From Sabellastarte sp. h YS-2021 (taxonomy: Eukaryota; Annelida; Polychaeta; Sabellida; Sabellidae): a stretch of 64,000 nt of DNA. Positions within the stretch are counted from its first letter, which is position 1; the number at the start of each line of letters is the position of its first letter. Where the stretch lies: positions 81,657,451 through 81,721,450 of the forward strand of contig OZ024932.1 in the NCBI GenBank assembly GCA_964017235.1. Reading direction: 5' to 3'. Shown piece after piece: positions 36,399 to 47,991 of this stretch. Position numbers and translations under genes: made by a program. The notes beneath the pieces are model-generated. The model ran no database searches, had not been told where the DNA came from, and saw only the letters and a list, made by a program, of their open reading frames with translations.

Positions 36399-37074
36399 TT
36401 TTATCAAAGGATTCTATTCTATTCAAATTGCAATAAGTCCTCTGCCAGGTATAAATATAGACAGAAAATCTGGGGATAATCACAAGTCAAACAGATCTCT
36501 AGAGTGAATGATAAAGGTTTTTTTCAAAGAGATATTTATGGTAAAGTGATCTAATGAAGACTGCAAAGAGATTAAATGCAGGTTTAAAGCCAAAAAGATT
36601 TAGAGACAGATAATAATAAAGTTTGGATAAAATACCTCACAATTTATCTCTTCCGATACATAAACATAAAATATTATAATAGGGATAAAGATACAAAAAT
36701 TCTGGACCTCAGAGCAATACCCTCAGCATTAAGCCCCATTTCCTTACATGCATGTATAATATTTGTATGATATGTCTAATTTTTCTAACAATTTTGCACA
36801 TATTTTACATCTTGAATTCTTCTGACACTCAATTTATTTCTTTGACAACAAATAAATGTGTATACAAAGCAGGTTTTAGGGGTGTTTAAAACTCTGCATG
36901 TTTACCGTGTGGAGATACCGTGTGGAGCCTCCATATGGTGTTTAGTGGGACCCAACTCATGGATTATATATTTTGTTGATATATATAACTTGCTTTATAA
37001 AGTTAATTAGTTAAACAAGAGATTTAGTATTGTACTATCTGTGTTTTAATTAGGATGTTAATTTAATTTTTTAT
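36399..37074. other. gene-free DNA
   Basis: AT-rich, nothing recognised. Confidence 0.45.
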
Positions 37075-40000
37075 GTCAGCTGACTTGTCAGTCAGCTGAC
37101 ATTATGTCATCACTCTGCGGCGTGGGCGTATGCGTCCGCGTGAACAACTTCTTCTCCAAAACTACAAGGCCTAGAGACATGCTGTTTTTTTTAAAGATAC
37201 CTTATCTATCGAGGATGAAAAATTGTTCAAGGCATGCAAATCTGTCTGTTCGTCTGTTTGCTAGAGACATTACAAGGGGGGTACCCCCACCAAAAGTGTG
37301 AAAATTTCAACTTTTTATCACAATTTTCTCAGTGACTATTGCAGGGATTTCTCTCATATCTTGCATATATGTACTAGGCCAGAGGTAGATTCTCTTGTGT
37401 GAGTATGAGACCTGGATCTGTCTTACTTTTTTTTTAATAAATTTTTTTAATAATTTTTAATGCATTAAAATTCATGAAATCATGCACTAAATCACTTATA
37501 ACTTCAAAAGTGTTGCATTTAGAGCATTTTGTGAAAATATGTTGTTCAGCTACTTTTTTCATAGCTACAATATGGTGAGTAAGTTGGGTGTCTGTCTCAA
37601 TAGCTAAGTGAGTAATAGCTACTTTTGGGCTTTTCAGTAACTTCCATTATGAGTAAAATCACTTGTAACTTAAAAACTATTGCATTTAGAGAATTTCGTA
37701 TAAATATGTTATTCAGCTACTTTTGGGCCAGCTATAACATAGTGAAATTTCAGACCTGTAGCTCATGGCATAGCTGAGTAATAGCTACTTTTAGGTTATC
37801 ACTGTTGAGTAAATCGCTTATAACTTGAAAACTATTGCATTTAGAGAATTTCGTATAATTATGTTTATCAGCTACTTTTGGGTCAGCTATAACATAGTAA
37901 AATTTCAGACCTGTAGCTCATGGCATAGCTGAGTAATAGCTACTTTTAGGTTATCACTGTTGAGTAAATCACTTATAACTTGAAAAGTGTTGCATTTAGA
38001 GCATTTTGTTAAAATATGTTATTCAGCTACTTTTTTCATAGCTACAATATGGTGAGTAAGTTGGGTGTCTGTCTCAATAGCTAAGTGAGTAATAGCTACT
38101 TTTGGGCTTTTCAGTAACTTCCATCATGAGTAAAATCACTTGTAACTTAAAAACTATTGCATTTAGAGAATTTCGTATAAATATGTTATTCAGCTACTTT
38201 TGGGCCAGCTATAACATAGTAAAATTTCAGACCTGTAGCTCATGGCATAGCTGAGTAATAGCTACTTTTAGGTTATCACTGTTGAGTAAATCACTTATAA
38301 CTTGAAAACTATTGCATTTAGAGTATTTTGTTTCAATATGTTATTCACCTATTTTGGGGTCAGCTATAACATAGTGAAGTTTCAGACCTGTGGCTCATTT
38401 CATAGCTGAGTAATAGCTACTTTGAAGCTGTCACTGTTGAGTAAATCAGTTATAATTGGAAAACTATTGCATTTACAGAAATTTGTGCAAATATGTTATC
38501 AGCTACTTTTGGGTCAGCTATAACATAGTGAAATTATAGACCTATAGCTCATGGCACAACTGAGCAATAGCTATTCTCAGGTACTGACTGTTGAGTAAAT
38601 CAGCTATAACTTGAAAAATATTGCATTTGGAGTATTTTGTTAAAATATATTGTTCACCTACTTTTGGGTCAGCTATAACATAGTGAAATTACAGACCTAT
38701 AGCTCATGGCATAGCGGAGCAATAGCTATTTTCAGGTTCTCACTATTGAGTAAATCAGTTGTAGCTTGAAAACTATTGCATTTACAGTAGTTTGCTTAAA
38801 TATGTTGTTCACCTACTTTTGGGTTAGCTATAACATAGTCAAATTTCAGACATGTAGCTCATTGCATAGCTGAGTAATAATTCCTTTGAGGTTCTCACTG
38901 TTGAGTAAATCAGTTGTAACTTGAAAACTATTACATTTAGAGTAATTTGTTAAATATGTTATTCACAGAATTTTTGGTCAGCTATAACATAGTGAAATTG
39001 CAGACCTCTATGTCATGGCATAGCTGAGCAATAGCTACTTTCAGGTTCTCACTGTTGAGTAAATCATTGTATCCACTGGATAGCCGCAGTGTGTAGAGAG
39101 AGATTTCACCATTACTGCTCTGATGAAAAAAAATATTATAGCTAGCTTTCTTAAGTTTGCAGTATATATTAATAACCATAAAATGTTGTCTGGGAATATT
39201 TTTGGCCTCATTTTGAGAAACAAGATGGCCGCCACAGGTGTTTTTTGTCAGTAATGAAAAGTGCTTATATCTCCCTTATTATTGATCCTAGAGGTTTGGG
39301 ATGATAAACCAACCCTGTAGGAAATCATGGGGTGGGAATCTTTTGGTGTGGTCAGATTTGACCTTCAATGACCCCTCCTTCAAGGTCAAACAAGGATAGC
39401 CAAACTTAAAAGTGCTTATAACTCGCTTATTATTGGTCCCAGAGGTTTGGGATGGTAAACAGACAGGAAATCATGGGCTGTGAATCTGTTGATATGGTCC
39501 GATTTGACCTTGGAACCCTCCTTCAAGGTCAAATGAGGATAGCTAAAATTGAAAGTGCCTACAACTCGCTTATTATTGGTGACAGAGTTTACCATCCCAT
39601 AGGAAATCATTGGGTCGGAATCTTTTGGTATGGTCAGATTTGACCTTTGGACCCCTCCTTCAAGGTCAAATGAGGACAGCCAAGCTTAAAAGTGCTTATA
39701 ACTCATTTATAATTGGTCCTAGAAGTTTGGAATGGTAAACCATAGGAAATCATGGGCTGGGAATGTATTTGTGTGGTTAGATTTGACCTTGGACCCCTTC
39801 TTCAAGGTCGAACGAGGATATTGCATTTGTAGTATTTCTTTAAATATGTTTTAACCTATTTTTTACATTTAAACAATTACCTTGTTATTTTCCTTCATAA
39901 TACCATTTACAGGGCACAACTTTTTTATCCTTTTCTTCTGTCAGCTTCGGAATTTCTTTCGAACTTGCTGTTTAGTTACCATTTACTGTATTTCTGTACA

Positions 40001-40099
40001 GCCCTTTTCCTGATAATTATTCTGTCCTCTAATCACCTTCACAAATCAAAAACACTCAGTCAGCTGACACAGTGCCCGTTCACGGGCACTCTCCTCTTG
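37075..40099 (+). mobile_element. Helitron-like satellite element H3
   Basis: The left end carries two copies of the palindrome GTCAGCTGAC (37,075 and 37,091). The right end carries one (40,059-40,068), followed by a hairpin with 8-bp stem and loop 'ttca' (40,071-40,090), a five-base spacer and CTTG then T (40,096-40,100). The body is ~155-165 bp tandem units (37,490-39,060). Two unit types occur: one with 'cagacctgtagctcatggca', one with 'gggtgtctgtctcaatagct'. Four ~147-bp units rich in 'ccttcaaggtcaaa' follow (39,245-39,820). CTTG in place of CTAG departs from the Helitron consensus. Confidence 0.75.
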
Positions 40100-40348
40100 T
40101 TTAAACTTTACTGCCTTCATCTTTCACTTACATATACTGTTGGCAATTGATCAACCATTAAATTGTATCATATATGAGTTTCTTAATTTGCACTTGCTAA
40201 ATTAACTATAGTAAAACTGAACTGAAAAGCAATTTACATTCTGACAAAGTTTCAGAAATTTAACCAGTTGATTAGAGTTATGTAAATCTAAAGACATATT
40301 TATGTCCACCCCCCTGGGGGGTGGATATATTATTTTTGCTTTTTTCGC

Positions 40349-40437
40349 CGTCCGATGTCCGATGTCCGATGTCCGTTGTCCGATGTCCGTTGTCCGATGT
40401 CCGATGTCCGGCGTCCGGCGTCCGATGTCCGGCGTCA
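40349..40437 (+). repeat. 7-bp minisatellite (gtccgat)n
   Basis: About twelve copies of a 7-mer, gtccgat, with gtccgtt and gtccggc variants, inside the left end of H4. Confidence 0.9.
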
Positions 40438-40789
40438 CGCATGGTTTCCGCTCATTTAAAGGAAAAGTATTAGAGCTATTGTCACCAAATTTGGTATGCA
40501 GGCTTATTGGGTCAGTAGCTTGCTTGGGATTGCTTTTGGCTGTTGTACCTCTTTTGCTTACTGAGTAATACTTAAGTACAGCTATTTTCAGTACCCATTG
40601 GTTTCCGTGCATTTAAGCCAAAATAATTAAAGATATTTTACTACAATTTTGAATACAAGATTGTTATGTCCATAGCTCGCTTGGTATTGCATTTGGGACT
40701 GATAGCTTTGTCAGTACATGAGTAATAGCCATTTAGGTACTTCATTGTGTATTTTCAGTACTACTTTTGAGTAATTTGCTTCTATCTCC

Positions 40790-43700
40790 TTAACCGTGCG
40801 AGATAGAGCGATTTCGGCAAAATTTTCGACCCGCAGGGTATCTGAGGAGTGTACTCTTTGCAATTTTCAAAAAATTTTCCCCTCCCCAAAAATGGCGGCC
40901 ATTTTGAATTTTCGAATTTTTGCCAAAAATGGCAAAACACTAATTTGCTTCTATCTCCTTAACCGTGCGAGATAGAGCGATTTCGGCAAAATTTTCGACA
41001 CACAGGGTATCTAAGCAATGCAATCTTTGCAATTTTCAAAATATTTTCCCCTCCCCAAAAATGGCGGCCATTTTGAATTTTTGCCAAAAATGGCAAAACA
41101 CAAATTTGCTTCTATCTCCTTAACCGTGCGAGATAGAGCGATTTCGTCGAAATTTTCGACCCACAGGGTATCTAAGGAATGTAATATTTGCAATTTTCAA
41201 AAAATTTTCCCCTCCCCAAAAATGGCGGCCATTTTGAATTTTCGAATTTTTGCCAAAAATGGCAAAACACAAATTTGCTTCTATCTCCTTAACCGTGCGA
41301 GATAGAGCGATTTCGTCGAAATTTTCGACCCACAGGGTATCTAAGGAATGCAATCTTTGCAATTTTCCAAAAATTTTCCCCTCCCCAAAAATGGCGGCCA
41401 TTTTGAATTTTCGAATTTTTGCCAAAAATGGCAAAACACAAATTTGCTTCTATCTCCTTAACCGTGCGAGATAGAGCGATTTCGTCGAAATTTTCGACCC
41501 ACAGGGTATCTAAGGAATGTAATATTTGCAATTTTCAAAAAAATTTCCCCTCCCCAAAAATGGCGGCCATTTTGAATTTTCGAATTTTTGCCAAAAATGG
41601 CAAAACACAAATTTGCTTCTATCTCCTTAACCGTGCGAGATAGAGCGATTTCGGCAAAATTTTCGACCCACAGGGGATCTAAGGAATGCAATCTTTGCAA
41701 TTTTCCAAAAATTTTCCCCTCCCCAAAAATGGCGGCCATTTTGAATTTTCGAATTTTTGCCAAAAATGGCAAAACACTAATTTGCTTCTATCTCCTTAAC
41801 CGTGCGAGATAGAGCGATTTCGGCAAAATTTTCGACGCACAGGGTATCTAAGCAATGCAATCTTTGCAATTTTCAAAATATTTTCCCCTCCCCAAAAATG
41901 GCGGCCATTTTGAATTTTCGAATTTTTGCCAAAAATGGCAAAACACAAATTTGCTTCTATCTCCTTAACCGTGCGAGATAGAGCGATTTCGTCGAAATTT
42001 TCGACCCACAGGGTATCTAAGGAATGCAATCTTTGCAATTTTCAAAAAATTTTCCCCTCCCCAAAAATGGCGGCCATTTTGAATTTTCGAATTTTTGCCA
42101 AAAATGGGAAAACACAAATTTGCTTCTATCTCCTTAACCGTGCGAGATAGAGCGATTTCGTCGAAATTTTCGACCCACAGGGTATCTAAGGAATGCAATC
42201 TTTGCAATTTTCCAAAAATTTTCCCCTCCCCAAAAATGGCGGCCATTTTGAATTTTCGAATTTTTGCCAAAAATGGCAAAACACAAATTTGCTTCTATCT
42301 CCTTAACCGTGCGAGATAGAGCGATTTCGTCGAAATTTTCGACCCACAGGGTATCTAAGGAATGTAATATTTGCAATTTTCAAAAAAATTTCCCCTCCCC
42401 AAAAATGGCGGCCATTTTGAATTTTCGAATTTTTGCCAAAAATGGCAAAACACAAATTTGCTTCTATCTCCTTAACCGTGCGAGATAGAGCGATTTCGGC
42501 AAAATTTTCGACCCACAGGGGATCTAAGCAATGCAATCTTTGCAATTTTCCAAAAATTTTCCCCTCCCCAAAAATGGCGGCCATTTTGAATTTTCGAATT
42601 TTTGCCAAAAATGGCAAAACACTAATTTGCTTCTATCTCCTTAACCGTGCGAGATAGAGCGATTTCGGCAAAATTTTCGACGCACAGGGTATCTAAGCAA
42701 TGCAATCTTTGCAATTTTCAAAATATTTTCCCCTCCCCAAAAATGGCGGCCATTTTGAATTTTCGAATTTTTGCCAAAAATGGCAAAACACAAATTTGCT
42801 TCTATCTCCTTAACCGTGCGAGATAGAGCGATTTCGTCGAAATTTTCGACCCACAGGGTATCTAAGGAATGCAATCTTTGCAATTTTCCAAAAATTTTCC
42901 CCTCCCCAAAAATGGCGGCCATTTTGAATTTTCGAATTTTTGCCAAAAATGGGAAAACACAAATTTGCTTCTATCTCCTTAACCGTGCGAGATAGAGCGA
43001 TTTCGTCGAAATTTTCGACCCACAGGGTATCTAAGGAATGCAATCTTTGCAATTTTCCAAAAATTTTCCCCTCCCCAAAAATGGCGGCCATTTTGAATTT
43101 TCGAATTTTTGCCAAAAATGGCAAAACACAAATTTGCTTCTATCTCCTTAACCGTGCGAGATAGAGCGATTTCATCGAAATTTTCGACCCACAGGGTATC
43201 TAAGGAATGTAATATTTGCAATTTTCAAAAAAATTTCCCCTCCCCAAAAATGGCGGCCATTTTGAATTTTCGAATTTTTGCCAAAAATGGCAAAACACAA
43301 ATTTGCTTCTATCTCCTTAACCGTGCGAGATAGAGCGATTTCGGCAAAATTTTCGACACACAGGGTATCTAACCAATGCAATCTTTGCAATTTTCAAAAT
43401 ATTTTCCCCTCCCCAAAAATGGCGGCCATTTTGAATTTTTGAATTTTTGCCAAAAATGGCAAAACACAAATTTGCTTCTATCTCCTTAACCGTGCGAGAT
43501 AGAGCGATTTCGTCGAAATTTTCGACCCACAGGGTATCTAAGGAATGTAATATTTGCAATTTTCAAAAAATTTTCCCCTCCCCAAATATGGCGGCCATTT
43601 TGAATTTTCGAATTTTTGCCAAAAATGGCAAAACACAAATTTGCTTCTATCTCCTTAACCGTGCGAGATAGAGCGATTTCGTCGAAATTTTCGACCCACA

Positions 43701-45395
43701 GGGTATCTAAGGAATGCAATCTTTGCAATTTTCCAAAAATTTTCCCCTCCCCAAAAATGGCGGCCATTTTGAATTTTCGAATTTTTGCCAAAAATGGCAA
43801 AACACAAATTTGCTTCTATCTCCTTAACCGTGCGAGATAGAGCGATTTCGTCGAAATTTTCGACCCACAGGGTATCTAAGGAATGTAATATTTGCAATTT
43901 TCAAAAAAATTTCCCCTCCCCAAAAATGGCGGCCATTTTGAATTTTCGAATTTTTGCCAAAAATGGCAAAACACAAATTTGCTTCTATCTCCTTAACCGT
44001 GCGAGATAGAGCGATTTCGGCAAAATTTTCGACCCACAGGGGATCTAAGGAATGCAATCTTTGCAATTTTCCATAAATTTTCCCCTCCCCAAAAATGGCG
44101 GCCATTTTGAATTTTCGAATTTTTGCCAAAAATGGCAAAACACTAATTTGCTTCTATCTCCTTAACCGTGCGAGATAGAGCGATTTCGGCAAAATTTTCG
44201 ACGCACAGGGTATCTAAGCAATGCAATCTTTGCAATTTTCAAAATATTTTCCCCTCCCCAAAAATGGCGGCCATTTTGAATTTTCGAATTTTTGCCAAAA
44301 ATGGCAAAACACAAATTTGCTTCTATCTCCTTAACCGTGCGAGATAGAGCGATTTCGTCGAAATTTTCGACCCACAGGGTATCTAAGGAATGTAATCTTT
44401 GCAATTTTCAAAAAATTTTCCCCTCCCCCAAAATGGCGGCCATTTTGAATTTTCGAATTTTTGCCAAAAATTGCAAAACACAAATTTGCTTCTATCTCCT
44501 TAACCGTGCGAGATAGAGCGATTTCGTCGAAATTTTCGACCCACAGGGTATCTAAGGAATGCAATCTTTGCAATTTTCCAAAAATTTTCCCCTCCCCAAA
44601 AATGGCGGCCATTTTGAATTTTCGAATTTTTGCCAAAAATGGCAAAACACAAATTTGCTTCTATCTCCTTAACCGTGCGAGATAGAGCGATTTCGTCGAA
44701 ATTTTCGACCCACAGGGTATCTAAGGAATGCAATCTTTGCAATTTTCCAAAAATTTTCCCCTCCCCAAAAATGGCGGCCATTTTGAATTTTCGAATTTTG
44801 GCCAAAAATGGCAAAACACAAATTTGCTTCTATCTCCTTAACCGTGCCAGATAGAGTGATTTCGTCAAAATTTTCGACCCACAGGGTATCTGAGCATTGT
44901 ACTCTTGGTAATTTCTAAAAAAATTTCCCCTCCCCTAAAATGGCGGCCATTTTGAATTTTCAAATTTTTGCCAAAAATGGCAAAACACAAATTTGCTTCT
45001 ATCTCCTTAACCATGCGAGATAGAGCGATTTCGTCGAAATTTTCAACCCACAGGGTATCTAAGGAATGTAATCTTTGCAATTTTCAAAAAATTTTCCCCT
45101 CCCCAAAAATGGCAGCCATTTTGAATTTTCGAATTTTTGCCCAAAATGGAAAAACACAAACTGGCCTTAACCGTGCAAAATAGAGTTATTTTGTTGAAAT
45201 TTTCGACCCATAGGGTATCTAAGAAATGTACTCTTGGCAATTTTCAAAAAAATTTCCTTTTCCCAATAATGGCGGCCATTTTGAATTTTCAAATTTTTGC
45301 CAAAAATAGAAAAACAGGAATTGGCTTCTATCTTCTTAACCGTGCAAGATAGAGTGATTTCGTCAAAATTTTCAACCCAACCAATGCAAAAAGGC
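40790..45395 (+). repeat. 169-bp satellite array with 5-monomer higher-order repeat
   Basis: About 28 monomers, phased on 'gagatagag' at 40,969, 41,130, 41,299 and then every 169 bp to 45,017. Diagnostic differences define types: A (ggcaaaa, 'aagcaatg', 'caaaatatttt'), B/T, C ('ccaaaaattt'), T' (gtaatattt, 'caaaaaaattt') and G (ggcaaaa, 'caggggatc'). A-type monomers fall at 40,969, 41,806, 42,651, 43,327 and 44,172. The intervals are 837, 845, 676 and 845 bp; 845 is 5x169, and 676 is 4x169 with G missing. The edges (40,800; after 44,848) are more diverged. Each monomer carries 'aaaatggc g gccatttt', an interrupted palindrome. Open frames on both strands recur with the monomer and are not genes. 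Confidence 0.92.
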
Positions 45396-45546
45396 ATGAA
45401 GCTGAAATAAATTACATCTACACTATCAAATATTTAAGCATCATTGATATATTTTACAAATGAAACAGGGTCTTGTAAGACTACTGTACAATTTGGGCAA
45501 AAGGTTCATGGGTGGACATTACACATGATAATGTGTGTTCTTCTAT

Positions 45547-46636
45547 GCTATCCTGTTTCTATTCGCATCTACTATCAACAGGGCGGCCTATTTCTAGTTT
45601 CATTTTGAACTCATGGTCAAGGAAATTCAAGACTTCTTTGACGTGCAATAAAAAAGTCTATTTTTTGGACTTTTCAGTATTTTGAAAATTATAAATATCC
45701 TGGAAATTGCAAGAGACATGTGATTTTAAGTTTATATTCAGTCTTACAGGGTATGTTAGAGTGCTAGAAAAATAAGAAATTGTTAAAAAGTTTCAAGTTT
45801 GGCTTATTTTTGTGACTGTAATGTTAAAATTGAGCTTGTGATGATATCATAAATGGTAAGACATTTCAAGTTTATCTTTGATCCTGCAGGGTACCCAAGA
45901 GTACTGGAGCTCCCATTAAAATTTCTGAATTTATCTGCTATTATTTTTAATTTAACACTGTCAAAATTTTTGCTGTGTCTCACATATGGAAACAAATAGA
46001 ACAATGTCTAGTTTATTTTGGGACAGATGTGGTACATTAGAACTCAATAAATATAAAATTTTTCACAAGATTTTGAAATTGTTTTCAGCCAGTAACATTA
46101 CATAAGAGCGCTCTGTGCAAGCAAAAACAAAAAACAGTTGAAGTTGTTGCCAGAAAAAAGTGGACTGAAATTATATCTCAGGAACATATTGCTCTTTTTA
46201 AACAAGTTCTTTCATTATAATATACCATTTTAACTTTGACTAGTTTTACAGTGCTTGCTTATCATTAAAACCACCCAAAGTAGACTCAGAGATTAAATTT
46301 TCCTAAACCAGGTGTTTTGAAAATCAACCAATTACAAGTTAAACATTGCATTGAAATTGTCTTTAAAAAGTAAAAGAGGCCTGTTGCATGTCTATTTGGT
46401 AATCTTTTTGAAAATATCTTCATAACAAAGTTAATAAGGTTAAAATAATCACTCTTAAATTTTATCAAACTGCTAGTCTTTTATAATCTTTTGCAAAATT
46501 TTATTTGAAGTGTTAAAAGAATGTTAGGTACACAGCTTTTACTGAATGCAAAGACCAGCTATCAATTTTTGAAACTGGTTGTTAGTTTTTTTTACATCAA
46601 TCATTGTGGTATTCATCAACATTTTGTCATTTTTGT
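45547..46636. other. gene-free DNA
   Basis: AT-rich sequence with no recognised gene or repeat. Confidence 0.45.
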
Positions 46637-47291
46637 GTCAGCTGACTCGTCACTTGTCAGTCAGCTGACATTATGTCATTACTGTCTGGCGTTGGCATAT
46701 GCATGAACAACTTCTCCTCCAGAACTACAAGACCAAGAGACATGCTGTGTTTTTTAAAGATACGTTATTATCTATTGAGGATAAAAAATTGTTCAAGGCA
46801 TGCAGCTCTGTTTGTTCATCTGCTCCCCAGAATTATTACAAGTAAATGTACCCCCACCCAAAGTGTGAAAATTTCAACACTTTATCACAATTTTCTCATT
46901 GATTATTGCAGGGATTTCTCTCTTATCTTGCATATATCTACTAGGCCATAAGTAGATACTCTTATGTGAGTATCAGGCCTGGATGTTTCATAATTTTTTA
47001 TTTTTTTAGAATTTTGTATAAATATTTTATTCAGCCACTTTTGGGTCTGCTATGACACAGTTGTTATGGTCACGGGGCAAGCAATTGGTAGCAATTACCG
47101 GTTGCTTTTAGGTTGCAACAGTTTTAACTTAACAAATGGCAAAAAGTTTAACTTAACAAATTTATTTAACAATTAAAGATAATGATTACAATCAACTGGT
47201 ATGCTCTCAATAGTACATACAATAACACAATAATCAAAACAATCTGACTTGACCACTGTAACTGACAGTTAAGTTTGTTGACTATAGCCAG

Positions 47292-47724
47292 TAGTGCTGT
47301 AACGAGTTGACCGAAACTCGAGTCGTAACTCAGTGGGCGGTACTTGGGGATCACATTAATTTACGCAATTTAACTCGAGTTTTTATGAAATAAATTATGA
47401 TATACTAATCTTGTTATAAAACCAGCACTTTTGCAATTTGTCTAATCATAAAGACATAAAAAATCAATGAGCAATGGTCGTTTTTTTAATTTCCCTTATG
47501 TATGTGGCTGTTCCATAAAGTGCTTATACATATCTGCACAATTTAACAGGCAACAAAATATATTTCCTTGGAATAAAATGGTACTAAACACGTTAATGGC
47601 GGATCCCTTGATGACAATATTTGGACATTGTTATTTTATTTATATTTGTGTCATTTACTCGAGTTCAACTCGCATCTAACAGGCGAGCGTTGATCTACAG
47701 AAATCGCTAATGATAACAGCTCTA
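47292..47724. mobile_element. 433-bp hAT-type MITE with 8-bp target duplication
   Basis: Flanked on both sides by 'atagccag' (47,284-47,291 and 47,725-47,732), the 8-bp duplication typical of hAT transposons. Tips are inverted: TAGTGCTGTAAC on the left, and TAGAGCTGTTAT as the reverse complement of the right tip. 'actcgagt'-type blocks occur near both ends as subterminal repeats. No transposase. The related LTR at ~4,490 ('tccgtatccagtaatctgtc') lacks the insert, which supports an insertion here. Confidence 0.9.
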
Positions 47725-47991
47725 ATAGCCAGTATTCTGTCCTGTGATTTGTCCTGTGATCCGTTCAGTGTCCAATAACACACAGATATCTGTATCCTGT
47801 GATCTGTTCAATGTTCAATAACAAGAAATGGCCTTATACTGTGATCCTTTTGATATCCAATCACACAAAATGTCTGTATAGAGATATTCAGAAAGTTTGC
47901 ACAACTGTACTGTCCACTCCAAGATATGGACAATGTCCAAAATGCAGTAAATCCACTCTCTGGTAGAATCACACACTGTATAAAATTATAA

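Larger units (their letters stand above)
40302..45546 (+). mobile_element. satellite-bearing Helitron-like element H4
   Basis: Starts in a perfect 10-bp palindrome (40,305-40,325, 'tccacccccc'/'ggggggtgga'). The left block 'atgtccaccc' (40,302-40,311) reappears inverted as 'gggtggacat' at 45,510-45,519. A hairpin ('acacat' gata 'atgtgt', 45,521-45,536), a six-base spacer and CTAT (45,543-45,546) follow. The layout is that of H2, H3 and H7, but the last base of CTAG differs and the A|TC start is not met, so the exact tips are inferred. Almost the whole body is the 169-bp array. Confidence 0.7.

Noticed and set aside
40202-40612. Open frames on both strands over the 7-mer minisatellite.
   Set aside because: The repeated dipeptide/tripeptide pattern comes from the gtccgat tandem repeat.
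41018-45352. Dozens of overlapping 65-104-residue open frames on both strands (for example starting MPKMAKHKFAS or MPFLAKIRKFK).
   Set aside because: They recur with the 169-bp monomer on both strands and are a by-product of repeat composition. 169 is not a multiple of three, and no start context or family match is seen.
40302-45546. CRISPR-like array.
   Set aside because: The 169-bp units are contiguous satellite monomers without unique spacers, and the genome is eukaryotic.
47467-47679. 70-residue open frame.
   Set aside because: Lies wholly inside the hAT-type MITE, which is too short to encode a transposase.
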